NCBI GenBank assembly: GCA_019416285.1
Contig: DXXM01000013.1
Span: 1-64,000 of the forward strand
Reading direction: 5' to 3'
Origin: Bacteroidales bacterium
Lineage (GTDB): Bacteria > Bacteroidota > Bacteroidia > Bacteroidales > Muribaculaceae
Length of the DNA stretch: 64,000 bases
Under the pieces are notes generated by a model that was given only the letters and a program-made list of their open reading frames with translations, made no database searches and was not told the origin of the DNA. Positions 24,748 to 32,512 of this stretch are shown here, one piece after another. Position 1 is the stretch's first letter. The number at the start of each line of letters is the position of its first letter. The translations under genes were made by a program, and so were the position numbers.

Positions 24748-25902
24748 TCAGGGAACATACACAGGATTCTCCATGTGCTTCCTCAGGCGACCCATTCCCA
24801 GCACGGGAAGCAGCAGAAACGCCAGCAGCGCCGCATAGTAGAATCGGGAATAATACAGAGGTATGCCGTTGAGGGCCTGGTCGATGTAAATGAGGAAATA
24901 ATAGCGGATGGGGACGATATAGGAGAATATCCCCACCGCACCATACATCTTCTCGACCGGGAACGAGAATCCGGCTATCGAGAAACAGAGGATTCCTGTG
25001 AGCGACACGATACACATGGCAAGCCTGAGATTAGGTATAATCTCCACGATAAACACCGCAAAACTCTGTGTGGCCATGACCAGCAGCAGCATCCCAAGTA
25101 TGATATGGAGCGGATTGTTGTTGAGCGGAAAGCCGAGATAGCAGAACATGACTGCCTGGATAGCCACTCCGACACAGGTGAATATGAAGGTCTGCGGCAG
25201 GAGCTTTCCGGCGAGCGCCATGGCCATGTTGCCGCGGGCCTCGCGGAGCCACTCGACCGACGTCCCCCGCTTCTGCTCCTCGCAGATGCTGAACACCGTC
25301 ATCAGCAGCACTAACAGCGCCACCAGACAGGGCAAAAACGACTGCGAGAGATATATCGAGTAGTTCATCCACGGATTGTTGAGCGGATGCGTGTTGATGA
25401 CCAGCGGCTGGATCAGTTCTCCGGCCATTGCTTCATCGGCGCCCGCGCTCACGAGAGTGGTCTTGACTATGGCGCCGCTCGTCGACACGGCTATGGTCTT
25501 GAACCCTTTGAATGACAGCGAGCCGGGCACGAAGAGGGTCATGTTGGAGTAGAACGACAGCGACGGTGTCTCCCCTGAGACGGCTTTCTTCTGAAAGTCG
25601 GAGGGAATCAGAAAAAATCCGTAGATTTCACCACTCTTCACCTTGGTCATCGCCGAGTTGAAGCTCTCGAGATCCGTGCGGATGTCGATGAGCTCCGAGG
25701 CGTCGAGAGAACGCCCGATGCGTCTCGAAAGCGACGAGTGGTCAAGGTCTACAACTCCCACAGGCACCTTCAGCGGAAGCCCCTCTTTCATCAGGTCGAG
25801 GAAGAAGAAGGCACACGCCAGCGGCACAATCGTCATCATGACGAAATATATTTTCCGCGATGTCAGCCGGAGGAGTTCGCGTTTTATTAGCTTCAGGAGC
25901 AT
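24748..25902 (-). CDS. ABC-2 type transporter permease
   Basis: 384 residues with the same layout as the next gene: N-terminal segment IYFVMMTIVPLACAFFFLDL, extracytoplasmic domain starting VPVGVVDLDHSSLSRRIGRSL, then about five membrane segments, with FSICEEQKRGTSVEWLREA typical of the family. Probably forms a heterodimer with the downstream permease. Confidence 0.85.
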   Translation of the reverse strand: MLLKLIKRELLRLTSRKIYFVMMTIVPLACAFFFLDLMKEGLPLKVPVGVVDLDHSSLSRRIGRSLDASELIDIRTDLESFNSAMTKVKSGEIYGFFLIPSDFQKKAVSGETPSLSFYSNMTLFVPGSLSFKGFKTIAVSTSGAIVKTTLVSAGADEAMAGELIQPLVINTHPLNNPWMNYSIYLSQSFLPCLVALLVLLMTVFSICEEQKRGTSVEWLREARGNMAMALAGKLLPQTFIFTCVGVAIQAVMFCYLGFPLNNNPLHIILGMLLLVMATQSFAVFIVEIIPNLRLAMCIVSLTGILCFSIAGFSFPVEKMYGAVGIFSYIVPIRYYFLIYIDQALNGIPLYYSRFYYAALLAFLLLPVLGMGRLRKHMENPVYVP

Positions 25903-25966
25903 AGGACCAGGTTAATGTTATTTTGATTGACAGATATTCTTGTTTTATTGCAGGCTCATCGCGGGC

Positions 25967-26986
25967 TTATTTCAGGTAAACCACCGTCATGCCGGGGCGC
26001 AGCTCCGGAAGGGCCTCCAGCGGATGTGCCTTGACCTCGAAAGTCTTGCTGTCCCACTGGCCTGTGGCTTTTGTGGCCTGCCAGGTGGCATACGAGCCTA
26101 AGTCGCGCACGTAATAGATTTTGGCCTTCACCTTTTTCTTGTCGAGAGCGGGTATCATCACCTCTATCTCGCCGCCGAGAGGCATATCCTTGAGATACTC
26201 CTCGCGCACGTTGAATGTCACCCACTTGTCGCTGATTTTCAGAAGGCTCATGATAGGCGCGCCGAGCGACACGAGTTCGCTCTCCTCGGGATACACCTGG
26301 TCAATCTGACCGTCGCAGGGAGCGATGAGATACTGGTCTTCAAGCAGACTCTGCACCTCGGCGACTCCGCCCTTGGCCACGTCGACCATCGCTGCGGCCG
26401 ACTCCTTGTCCTCCTTCTGCGCACCCGAAATCGCCAGGTCGAGCTGGCTTTGGGCGGCGCGGTGGGCGGCTACGGCTGCGTCATAGGCGGCTTTGGCCTC
26501 GTCGCGCTTCTGCTCCGACACCACACCGTCTTTAAACAGGTTCTCCATTCGGGTATAGGTCTTTTGGGTGATTCCCACCGCGGCCTCCGCCTGGCTCACC
26601 ATATCGCGGGCAGCCTGGATAATCTGCTTGCGGGTGCCGGCATCGACTTTCTGATTCTGTGTACGGGCCACTGTCTCCATGCCCTCGGCCTGCATCAGCT
26701 TGGCGTCGGCGAGCGACGAGTGGATATGCACGAGCGTGTCGCCCGCTTTCACGAGGTCTCCCTCGTGGACATAGAGCTTCACCACTCGGCCGGGGAGCTT
26801 GCCGGAGATGCGGATTGAAGTCGCGTCGGCCTGACCCTCGACGATTTCGTCGGTCTTATCAAGGAAGCAGAAGCCTATTATGGCGAGCACGATACAGATG
26901 GCCACCATTACGCCCATGGCCACCATGAGTATTTTGTTTTCGCGCTGTTCGGGTGTGGCAGCGGGGCTGTTCTTTGTATCTGACAT
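25967..26986 (-). CDS. HlyD/EmrA family periplasmic adaptor
   Basis: 339 residues: an N-terminal membrane helix (ILMVAMGVMVAICIVLAIIGF), a barrel-sandwich half (SIRISGKLPGRVVKLYVHEGDLVKAGD), a long coiled-coil hairpin (about 95-185), the second half (YLIAPCDGQIDQVYPEESELVSLGAPIM) and a C-terminal beta-barrel ending LRPGMTVVYLK. It links the inner-membrane permeases to the TolC-like channel. Confidence 0.9.
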   Translation of the reverse strand: MSDTKNSPAATPEQRENKILMVAMGVMVAICIVLAIIGFCFLDKTDEIVEGQADATSIRISGKLPGRVVKLYVHEGDLVKAGDTLVHIHSSLADAKLMQAEGMETVARTQNQKVDAGTRKQIIQAARDMVSQAEAAVGITQKTYTRMENLFKDGVVSEQKRDEAKAAYDAAVAAHRAAQSQLDLAISGAQKEDKESAAAMVDVAKGGVAEVQSLLEDQYLIAPCDGQIDQVYPEESELVSLGAPIMSLLKISDKWVTFNVREEYLKDMPLGGEIEVMIPALDKKKVKAKIYYVRDLGSYATWQATKATGQWDSKTFEVKAHPLEALPELRPGMTVVYLK

Positions 26987-27042
26987 GATTTCAGGAGATT
27001 TTATGGGTTGATTTTTCTTGTTTGCTGTGATTTTTTAAGCGT

Positions 27043-28527
27043 TCAGTCGGCCATCACCGGGGCGCTCACGTCCAGGCGTCCGAGCACTTTGGAAAGGTAG
27101 ACGTCGCAGAGATACACGTCGATGCGTGCGTCGATATTCTCCGAATGGGCCTTGAGCCATGCGGTCTGCGCTTCCATTACGTTGTCCACCGTCATCACGC
27201 CGTCGCGGAAACCCACTTCCGCGCAGCGCAGATTCTCGTCGGCCTTCTCGAGATTGGTCTCGGTCATGTTGTAGGTCTTTACGGCTTCCTGGGCCTTGAA
27301 CGACGCCTGATTCACCTGGAGGTCTACGAGCTCTTTGGCATTGTCGAGCTCAAGACGTGCGGCCACGGTCTGCGCCTTAGCCGCGCGCAACTTGTTGTAG
27401 TTGCCGCCCCAGTGCCAGATAGGTACGGTCAGCATAGCGCCCACCGAAAACATTCCGCTGAATTTCTTCTCGAAGCCGTTGAACATATTGGGGTTGGAGA
27501 ATGAATATGACCCCACGAGCGCGAGATTGGGCATCATCGACGCGCGGGCCACATTTTCCTTTTCCTTATATATCTTCACTCCGTATTCCAGCGCCCGCAG
27601 GTCGTCGCGCGAGGCATAGACCTCGTTCATGTCATAGCTCTTGGCGGCCGGAGTCGTGGCGGCGATATTCTCGGAATCCTCATCGGCGAGGGTGAATACG
27701 GTGTGTACCGGCAGTCCGCACACCTGTGCGAGCGCCATGCGCGAGAGGGCGAGACCGTTGTCGACCTTCGTCAGATCCACCTGAGCCGAGTTGAGCTTTA
27801 CGTCCACAGTCAGCTGATCGCGCTTCGTGGCCACTCCCTGCTGCACCATGAGGGCTACATTGTGGCTCAGAGTATCGAGGAGATTCACATAGCTCACCGC
27901 AAGTTTCTGCTTGGCCTTCAGCGACACCACCTGCCAGTAGGCCGCGTCGACAGCATAGACCACATCCTGCGCCGAATTGTCGTGCATGGCCCGCGCAAGA
28001 TTCTCGGCATAGCCCGTAATCTTGTTCATGGCCACGATTTTTCCGCCCATGAAGATAGGCTGCGTAAGCGTCACCGCTCCGAAAAACACATTGTGCAGGT
28101 CATAACTCAGAGCCTCCTTCGGCAGATAGGCCATCTGCTCGGGGATAGGCTTGCCGTCCACGATGACCGGCTCGCCCGTCACCGGATTCTTCACGAGACC
28201 AAACTCATAGTCCTGCTTCTCAAGATTAAACGTCTTGACCGGAAGCAGCTGGTCCGAGCCGAAAACCGACACACCCTTTTGGTTATACATATAGCCGCCC
28301 GCGAAGTCAAGAGCGGGTAGATAGGCGGCGAAAGCCTGGTCCTTTTCGTAGCCGGCCACCTTTATCTGCTGTGCCGACCGCCGGAGGTCCTTATTGTTGG
28401 CCAGGGCCATCTCCCGACACTTCTCGAGAGTGACCACACTCCCTTCAGGTACCGTCGTGACAGTCTGGGCCACTGCGCCCAAAGAGCACAAAGCCAGAAA
28501 AGCGAGGAAAAATCTTCGTGTTGCCAT
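27043..28527 (-). CDS. TolC family outer-membrane efflux protein
   Basis: 494 residues with signal peptide MATRRFFLAFLALCSLGAVAQ. Long alpha-helical stretches with the two-fold TolC repeat (LEKCREMALANNKDLRRSAQQ near residue 33; NAKELVDLQVNQASFKAQEAV in the second half). First gene of the four-gene export operon. Confidence 0.9.
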   Translation of the reverse strand: MATRRFFLAFLALCSLGAVAQTVTTVPEGSVVTLEKCREMALANNKDLRRSAQQIKVAGYEKDQAFAAYLPALDFAGGYMYNQKGVSVFGSDQLLPVKTFNLEKQDYEFGLVKNPVTGEPVIVDGKPIPEQMAYLPKEALSYDLHNVFFGAVTLTQPIFMGGKIVAMNKITGYAENLARAMHDNSAQDVVYAVDAAYWQVVSLKAKQKLAVSYVNLLDTLSHNVALMVQQGVATKRDQLTVDVKLNSAQVDLTKVDNGLALSRMALAQVCGLPVHTVFTLADEDSENIAATTPAAKSYDMNEVYASRDDLRALEYGVKIYKEKENVARASMMPNLALVGSYSFSNPNMFNGFEKKFSGMFSVGAMLTVPIWHWGGNYNKLRAAKAQTVAARLELDNAKELVDLQVNQASFKAQEAVKTYNMTETNLEKADENLRCAEVGFRDGVMTVDNVMEAQTAWLKAHSENIDARIDVYLCDVYLSKVLGRLDVSAPVMAD

Positions 28528-28603
28528 GATTTATCTGTTTGGAATCTTAGTTGAAAACGCAATAATTCGTGAAACGTCACCCCGCGTAAACATTTGGGGT
28601 TTG

Positions 28604-28611
28604 CAAATATA
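28604..28611 (-). promoter_or_regulatory. -7 element of the export operon
   Basis: TATATTTG on the minus strand, 77 nt before the tolC-like ATG. No convincing -33 element. Confidence 0.5.
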
Positions 28612-28739
28612 ACCTCTTTTACACATTAAAAGTTTAAACAACCCCCTATATAATTATCCCAAACAGACTAATTTTCGTCCTCTTTCACCGCATCCATCCC
28701 CACTACACTCCAATCCTTGCATATCTCCCCGCAAATTCC

Positions 28740-28747
28740 TACTTTTG
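28740..28747 (+). promoter_or_regulatory. -7 element of the small membrane protein gene
   Basis: TACTTTTG, 15 nt before the ATG at 28763. An apparent TTG start at 28745 lies inside this element, which argues for ATG 28763 as the true start. Confidence 0.6.
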
Positions 28748-28762
28748 CAAAAACGCATCAAC

Positions 28763-28945
28763 ATGAAACCCACAGTAAAAAAACACCTCTCCATCATCCT
28801 CAACATCGCCGCCATCCTTCTCGGCATCTACCAGATTATAGTCTACCGTGGTGGCCACAACCTCTTCATCGGCATCCTCTGGATAATCTACGGCACAGTC
28901 ATGCTCCTCACCTCCGCCAGCGAAACCACCCCCAAAAAACAATAA
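28763..28945 (+). CDS. Small two-helix membrane protein
   Basis: 60 residues: a basic N-terminus, MKPTVKKHLS, then IILNIAAILLGIYQIIVY and NLFIGILWIIYGTVMLLT as two membrane segments, and a short polar tail. No family recognised beyond small Bacteroidales membrane proteins. Confidence 0.65.
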   Translation: MKPTVKKHLSIILNIAAILLGIYQIIVYRGGHNLFIGILWIIYGTVMLLTSASETTPKKQ

Positions 28946-28956
28946 TCACCTCTCCC

Positions 28957-29024
28957 TAAAGCCCCTAAAGTCCTTAAAGTCCCTAAGGTCGTTAAGGTCT
29001 CTAAAGTCTTTAAAGTCCTTAACG
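28957..29024. repeat. 9-nt-period degenerate tandem repeat (CTAAAGTCC type)
   Basis: TAAAG, TAAGG or TAACG recurs exactly every 9 nt at 28957, 28966, 28975, 28984, 28993, 29002, 29011 and 29020, between the ends of convergent genes. Confidence 0.85.
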
Positions 29025-29044
29025 ACCCTTCTAATCCTTAAACC

Positions 29045-29689
29045 CTACTTCCTCCCGAAATCTGCCGGAATCTCCCCCCACTCCGGTGTATCCCACGTCA
29101 GAATCGGATTAGTGATTTCATGGCTCTGGAGCCACGCCGTCGCACGGCGGATAAGCTCGAAAAGATGAGCATTTTTCCCGTCAGGCTTCAGCGAAGTCTT
29201 AGGCTGACGGTTGCGCACCCACGACCTCGCCGTTTTCGAGTCAGTATAGATAGGAGTATGCGGATTGCCCTGCTGATGGAGCAGCGCAAGGCCGTGAACC
29301 AGAGCGAGATACTCCCCGATATTGTTCGTGCCTCCCTCGAAAGGCCCCGCATGGAAAATCCTCTCCCCCGTTCTCACCCACACGCCCTGATACTCCACCG
29401 GGCCCGGATTCTTCGAACACGCCGCATCCACAGCCAGCGCGTCCAGCTTTATTTCAGGGATAGCCTCATAATTCACCTTAACCTTCGGTCCGCTGGCTAT
29501 AGCCTTCAGCAGATCAAGCTGTTCCGCAGGGTCCCCGCGGTAAGCCGCCACCGCAGCCTCCTGCGAGTCAAAACTCTTGTATTTCGCATCGGGATAACCC
29601 TTTACCTGCAGCTGACACTCCTCCCACGAGTCAAACACACCCGTGGCATAACCGTTCCAGACCACATAAAATTTCCTTCTCGGAGCCAT
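29045..29689 (-). CDS. Ribonuclease H with N-terminal RNA/DNA-hybrid-binding domain
   Basis: 214 residues. The N-terminal 'viroplasmin/HBD' domain (FYVVWNGYATGVFDSWEECQ...YKSFDSQEAAVAAY) is joined to an RNase H1 domain with catalytic residues in AVDAACSKN (D), NNIGEYLAL (E), IYTDSKTA (D) and a C-terminal WGEIPADFGRK (D). It removes RNA from RNA-DNA hybrids. Typical Bacteroidetes RNase H1 layout. 22 nt after the upstream dehydrogenase-like gene. Confidence 0.9.
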   Translation of the reverse strand: MAPRRKFYVVWNGYATGVFDSWEECQLQVKGYPDAKYKSFDSQEAAVAAYRGDPAEQLDLLKAIASGPKVKVNYEAIPEIKLDALAVDAACSKNPGPVEYQGVWVRTGERIFHAGPFEGGTNNIGEYLALVHGLALLHQQGNPHTPIYTDSKTARSWVRNRQPKTSLKPDGKNAHLFELIRRATAWLQSHEITNPILTWDTPEWGEIPADFGRK

Positions 29690-29711
29690 AAACTTCTCTT
29701 TTGCAAATTAT

Positions 29712-30902
29712 TTACGACAATGTCAGATAAATACTTATATCCACGCTTCTCATTCCCGCCGCACGCGCCACACGAGGATTCACTATGCGGCCGAAAAACG
29801 TGATGGTGGCCTTCTGCATCCCCGGCAGCAGCTTGAGCGCATTGCTCACCCCCTCGCAACTCACAATCGAGCTCATCAGAGTGATGAACGTATTGCTCAG
29901 CGCCATCGCCGCCGTGCGCGCCACAGCGCATCCGGCATGAGTGTAGCAGACCCTCTCACCCACCGCCGGCCGCTCCCGGCCCGCAAAAGCTGCAGCAAGG
30001 TCCACGGCCCGCATAGTCGGGAAAGCCTCGCCCCTCTCTGACACAAGGTCGAAGCAGAGCACACCGCGCTTCATCATATCCACAAGCCCGCGCCCCACCT
30101 CAAAAGGCTCCTCCGTCGGTGTCACGATGGCCACGTCAGCGCTCCGGAGCGCATTTTCCAGCGTGTGGGGATGCAGCGTCGAACTGATTACCCACGGGCC
30201 CAGCTCCTGCGAAGCCCTGCGGAGGGAATAGACATCGTTGTCATACATTCTCACCGTCGCACCCAGTCCCATCGCCGAGCGCGCCGCAGCGCATGCCGCT
30301 ATGCCCGAGCCGATTATGAGTACCTCACAGGGAATGATACCGGCCACACCGCCGAGCAGTATGCCCTTGCCCCGCGACGGGTCAGCCAGGAGCGACGAAG
30401 CCATCGCCACCGACGCCCGGCCGTCAATTTCAGCCAGTATGTCGGCAAACGGCGTGCAGCCCCTCGAATCCTCAATCAGATCCACCGCAATCGCGATGAT
30501 ATGACGCTTAAGCAATTCCTTCAGCGCCGGCGGGTCCTGATGCGACGGATTGAGCAGCGTGAGCAGCATCGCCCCGCGTCGCAGATGCCTCACATCCGTC
30601 ACCCCCAGCGGCGCGAGATGAATCACTATGTCACACCTCAGAGCCTCCTCGCGGGTAGTGATTTCCACCCCCGCCCGCATATAGCTGTTGTCACCATAAT
30701 TGATACAAGCCGCCGCGTTCTCCTGCATCTTCACCCGGAACCCACGCTCTATCAGGCGCCCCGCAGCCTCCGGCGTCAGCGGAAAACGGCGCTCCGACGG
30801 ATAATCACACGCCGGAAGCCCGATAGTAAAACCGCGGTGAGCCGTACACGTCTCCTGCGGCTGTTCCTGTGGAGTAGCTATATCCTCAGTCATGACTCTC
30901 AA
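29712..30902 (-). CDS. Alanine dehydrogenase / transhydrogenase-alpha-like protein
   Basis: 396 residues. Two Rossmann regions as in the AlaDH/PNT family: the N-terminal half starts GFTIGLPACDYPSERRFPLTPEAAGRL (cf. 'PKE...ERRVALTP'), and the nucleotide-binding half has VLIIGSGIAACAAARSAMGLGATVRMYDND (GxGxxA, then an acidic residue ending the second strand). A membrane domain is absent, so it is not a full transhydrogenase. The usual GAGVAG loop reads GSGIAA and the N-terminal PKE is PAC, so a standard alanine dehydrogenase activity is uncertain. Confidence 0.7.
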   Translation of the reverse strand: MRVMTEDIATPQEQPQETCTAHRGFTIGLPACDYPSERRFPLTPEAAGRLIERGFRVKMQENAAACINYGDNSYMRAGVEITTREEALRCDIVIHLAPLGVTDVRHLRRGAMLLTLLNPSHQDPPALKELLKRHIIAIAVDLIEDSRGCTPFADILAEIDGRASVAMASSLLADPSRGKGILLGGVAGIIPCEVLIIGSGIAACAAARSAMGLGATVRMYDNDVYSLRRASQELGPWVISSTLHPHTLENALRSADVAIVTPTEEPFEVGRGLVDMMKRGVLCFDLVSERGEAFPTMRAVDLAAAFAGRERPAVGERVCYTHAGCAVARTAAMALSNTFITLMSSIVSCEGVSNALKLLPGMQKATITFFGRIVNPRVARAAGMRSVDISIYLTLS

Positions 30903-30977
30903 TCATTTATAAATAAAAAAACTTCAATCCATCCGATTCTCAGCTGCAAGCCAATCGATTTGTCATAGTGCCGTTTT

Positions 30978-31520
30978 TTAAAACGGCCTCCTCGGAAGGT
31001 CGAACCGGCTGATAAACGCCTCGCACTTCGCCTCAATCTCATCCTCATTCTCCAGCGTCGAACTGTCGAAAGTCGCCATCGCCTTCCCGTAGTGCGGCAT
31101 ACGCTTCGCCAACTGCTCCGTGATGAAACCGTCAAGCTCCTCATCCGACAGCCCCGCAATGAGCGGACGCTTCGCCCGGCCACGCTTCAGCCGTTCCAGC
31201 AGCCTCTCGTGCGACGCCTGGAGCAACACCGTCAGCCCCCGGCTGTTCATCAGCTCCATATTGTCGCCGAAACAGGGCGTACCGCCCCCGCAGGCCACAA
31301 GCACATTCCCGCGCTCGCTCACCTCCACGAGAGTCCGGCGTTCAAGCTCGCGGAAAGCCGCCTCGCCATCCTCAGCAAAGATTTCGCGTATCTTCTTCCC
31401 GGCCTTCGACTCTATATAATCGTCAAGGTCGATAAACTCGATGTCGCATCTCTTCGCCAGACTGCGTCCCAGGGTCGACTTCCCGCAACCCATATATCCA
31501 ATCAGAAAAATCGTCCTCAT
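30978..31520 (-). CDS. aroK: Shikimate kinase
   Basis: 180 residues. MRTIFLIGYMGCGKSTLGRSLA is the start with Walker A (GYMGCGKST); FIDLDDYIE carries the shikimate-binding D, FRELERRTL the R, and GGGTPCF the GGG loop; the lid follows (RAKRPLIAG). Phosphorylates shikimate at O3 in aromatic amino-acid synthesis. Confidence 0.93.
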   Translation of the reverse strand: MRTIFLIGYMGCGKSTLGRSLAKRCDIEFIDLDDYIESKAGKKIREIFAEDGEAAFRELERRTLVEVSERGNVLVACGGGTPCFGDNMELMNSRGLTVLLQASHERLLERLKRGRAKRPLIAGLSDEELDGFITEQLAKRMPHYGKAMATFDSSTLENEDEIEAKCEAFISRFDLPRRPF

Positions 31521-31546
31521 CAGTTTGAATTAAACAGTTTCACCTG

Positions 31547-31554
31547 CAAATTTA
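31547..31554 (-). promoter_or_regulatory. -7 element of aroK
   Basis: TAAATTTG on the minus strand, 27 nt before the aroK ATG; no clear -33. The rest of the roughly 300-nt gap to the next gene (31555-31765) shows no ORF or RNA. Confidence 0.5.
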
Positions 31555-31769
31555 AACATTTTTTCCATTACCACTCCCCTCTCCTCCCAAAACTCTACAA
31601 TTTTGACTCAGTTCTTTCGCAAGACATAACAACGTGAGTGATGTCTCCGGTAACTTAAAATTCATAAAACTCCCAGCCAAAAACAATACCCTCTCAAAAC
31701 TGTCGCGCAGATTTTAACGATTGTTTTTAAACATCCTCTAAATAAAACAAGAAGTTTGAATCACTTCAA

Positions 31770-31800
31770 TTGTTATATTGGAAGAAAATATATATTTTTG
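31770..31800 (+). promoter_or_regulatory. Promoter of the mntA-hepT pair
   Basis: TTG (31770-31772), 20 nt, TATTTTTG (31793-31800). The predicted leader is about 15 nt. Confidence 0.65.
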
Positions 31801-31821
31801 CATCATAACATTTTTTTACCG

Positions 31822-32133
31822 ATGACACAAAGCACCCTCTCAGAACTCATCCCCAAACTTCGGGATTATTTTGCTACTCAGCCTGTAAACCGCGCATGGC
31901 TGTTTGGCTCCTATTCCAGGGGGGAAGAATCCGAAAAAAGCGACGTTGACATCCTTCTTGAATTTGACGAAAACGAAAGGGTGACACTCTTTACAATGGG
32001 CAATATGTATTCCTCACTTACTGCTCTGCTTCATCGCGCCGTCGACATTGTCGAGAAAGACACACTGAAACCATTCGCTGTCCCTTCGGTCGAAAAAGAC
32101 AAAATACTGATTTATGAGAGAAACAATCCGTGA
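31822..32133 (+). CDS. mntA: MntA-type nucleotidyltransferase antitoxin
   Basis: 103 residues from ATG 31822 (MTQSTLSELIPKLRD). The minimal nucleotidyltransferase motif GS-x10-DxD is exact: GSYSRGEESEKSDVDILLEF, with a third acidic residue in VDIVEKD. In studied pairs MntA AMPylates the HepT toxin and neutralises it. It overlaps hepT by 20 nt. Confidence 0.88.
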   Translation: MTQSTLSELIPKLRDYFATQPVNRAWLFGSYSRGEESEKSDVDILLEFDENERVTLFTMGNMYSSLTALLHRAVDIVEKDTLKPFAVPSVEKDKILIYERNNP

Positions 32134-32458
32134 CCGCGAGCGCGTCCTTCACATGATTGAGGCCATCGATCAGATTGACGGCGCACGACACCGCTACTCT
32201 ATCCGGCAGTTGATGACCGATCCTGTGCTTTTCTATGGTATGGTCAAATTAGTTGAAGTTATCGGAGAAGCTGCTTATAAAATTACGGAGGAAACCAGGG
32301 ACAGACGACCCGATATTCCCTGGAAGGCGATTATCGGCATGCGACATGTCCTTGTCCACGGTTATTACCAGATCAAACCTGAAAGACTGATGGCAACGGT
32401 TGAAACTGACTTATTTCCACTACGGGAACTGCTTGTAAAACTCTCCAATGACATATAA
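32114..32458 (+). CDS. hepT: HepT-like (DUF86) ribonuclease toxin
   Basis: 114 residues, all-helical HEPN protein. The catalytic R-x4-H-x-Y motif is intact as RHVLVHGYYQI near the C-terminus; the last Y is the AMPylation target in studied homologues. KLVEVIGEAAYKITEETRDRRPDIPW is the typical DUF86 core. Forms an operon with mntA. Confidence 0.88.
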   Translation: MRETIRDRERVLHMIEAIDQIDGARHRYSIRQLMTDPVLFYGMVKLVEVIGEAAYKITEETRDRRPDIPWKAIIGMRHVLVHGYYQIKPERLMATVETDLFPLRELLVKLSNDI

Positions 32459-32512
32459 TTTGTGGAAAAATCATCTGCACCACCGTTCCGAAGCCTTCTG
32501 ATTCCCGCCAAA

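Noticed and set aside
28745..28762. TTG start for the small membrane protein
   Set aside because: The TTG is part of the -7 promoter element TACTTTTG; ATG 28763 fits the transcript start.
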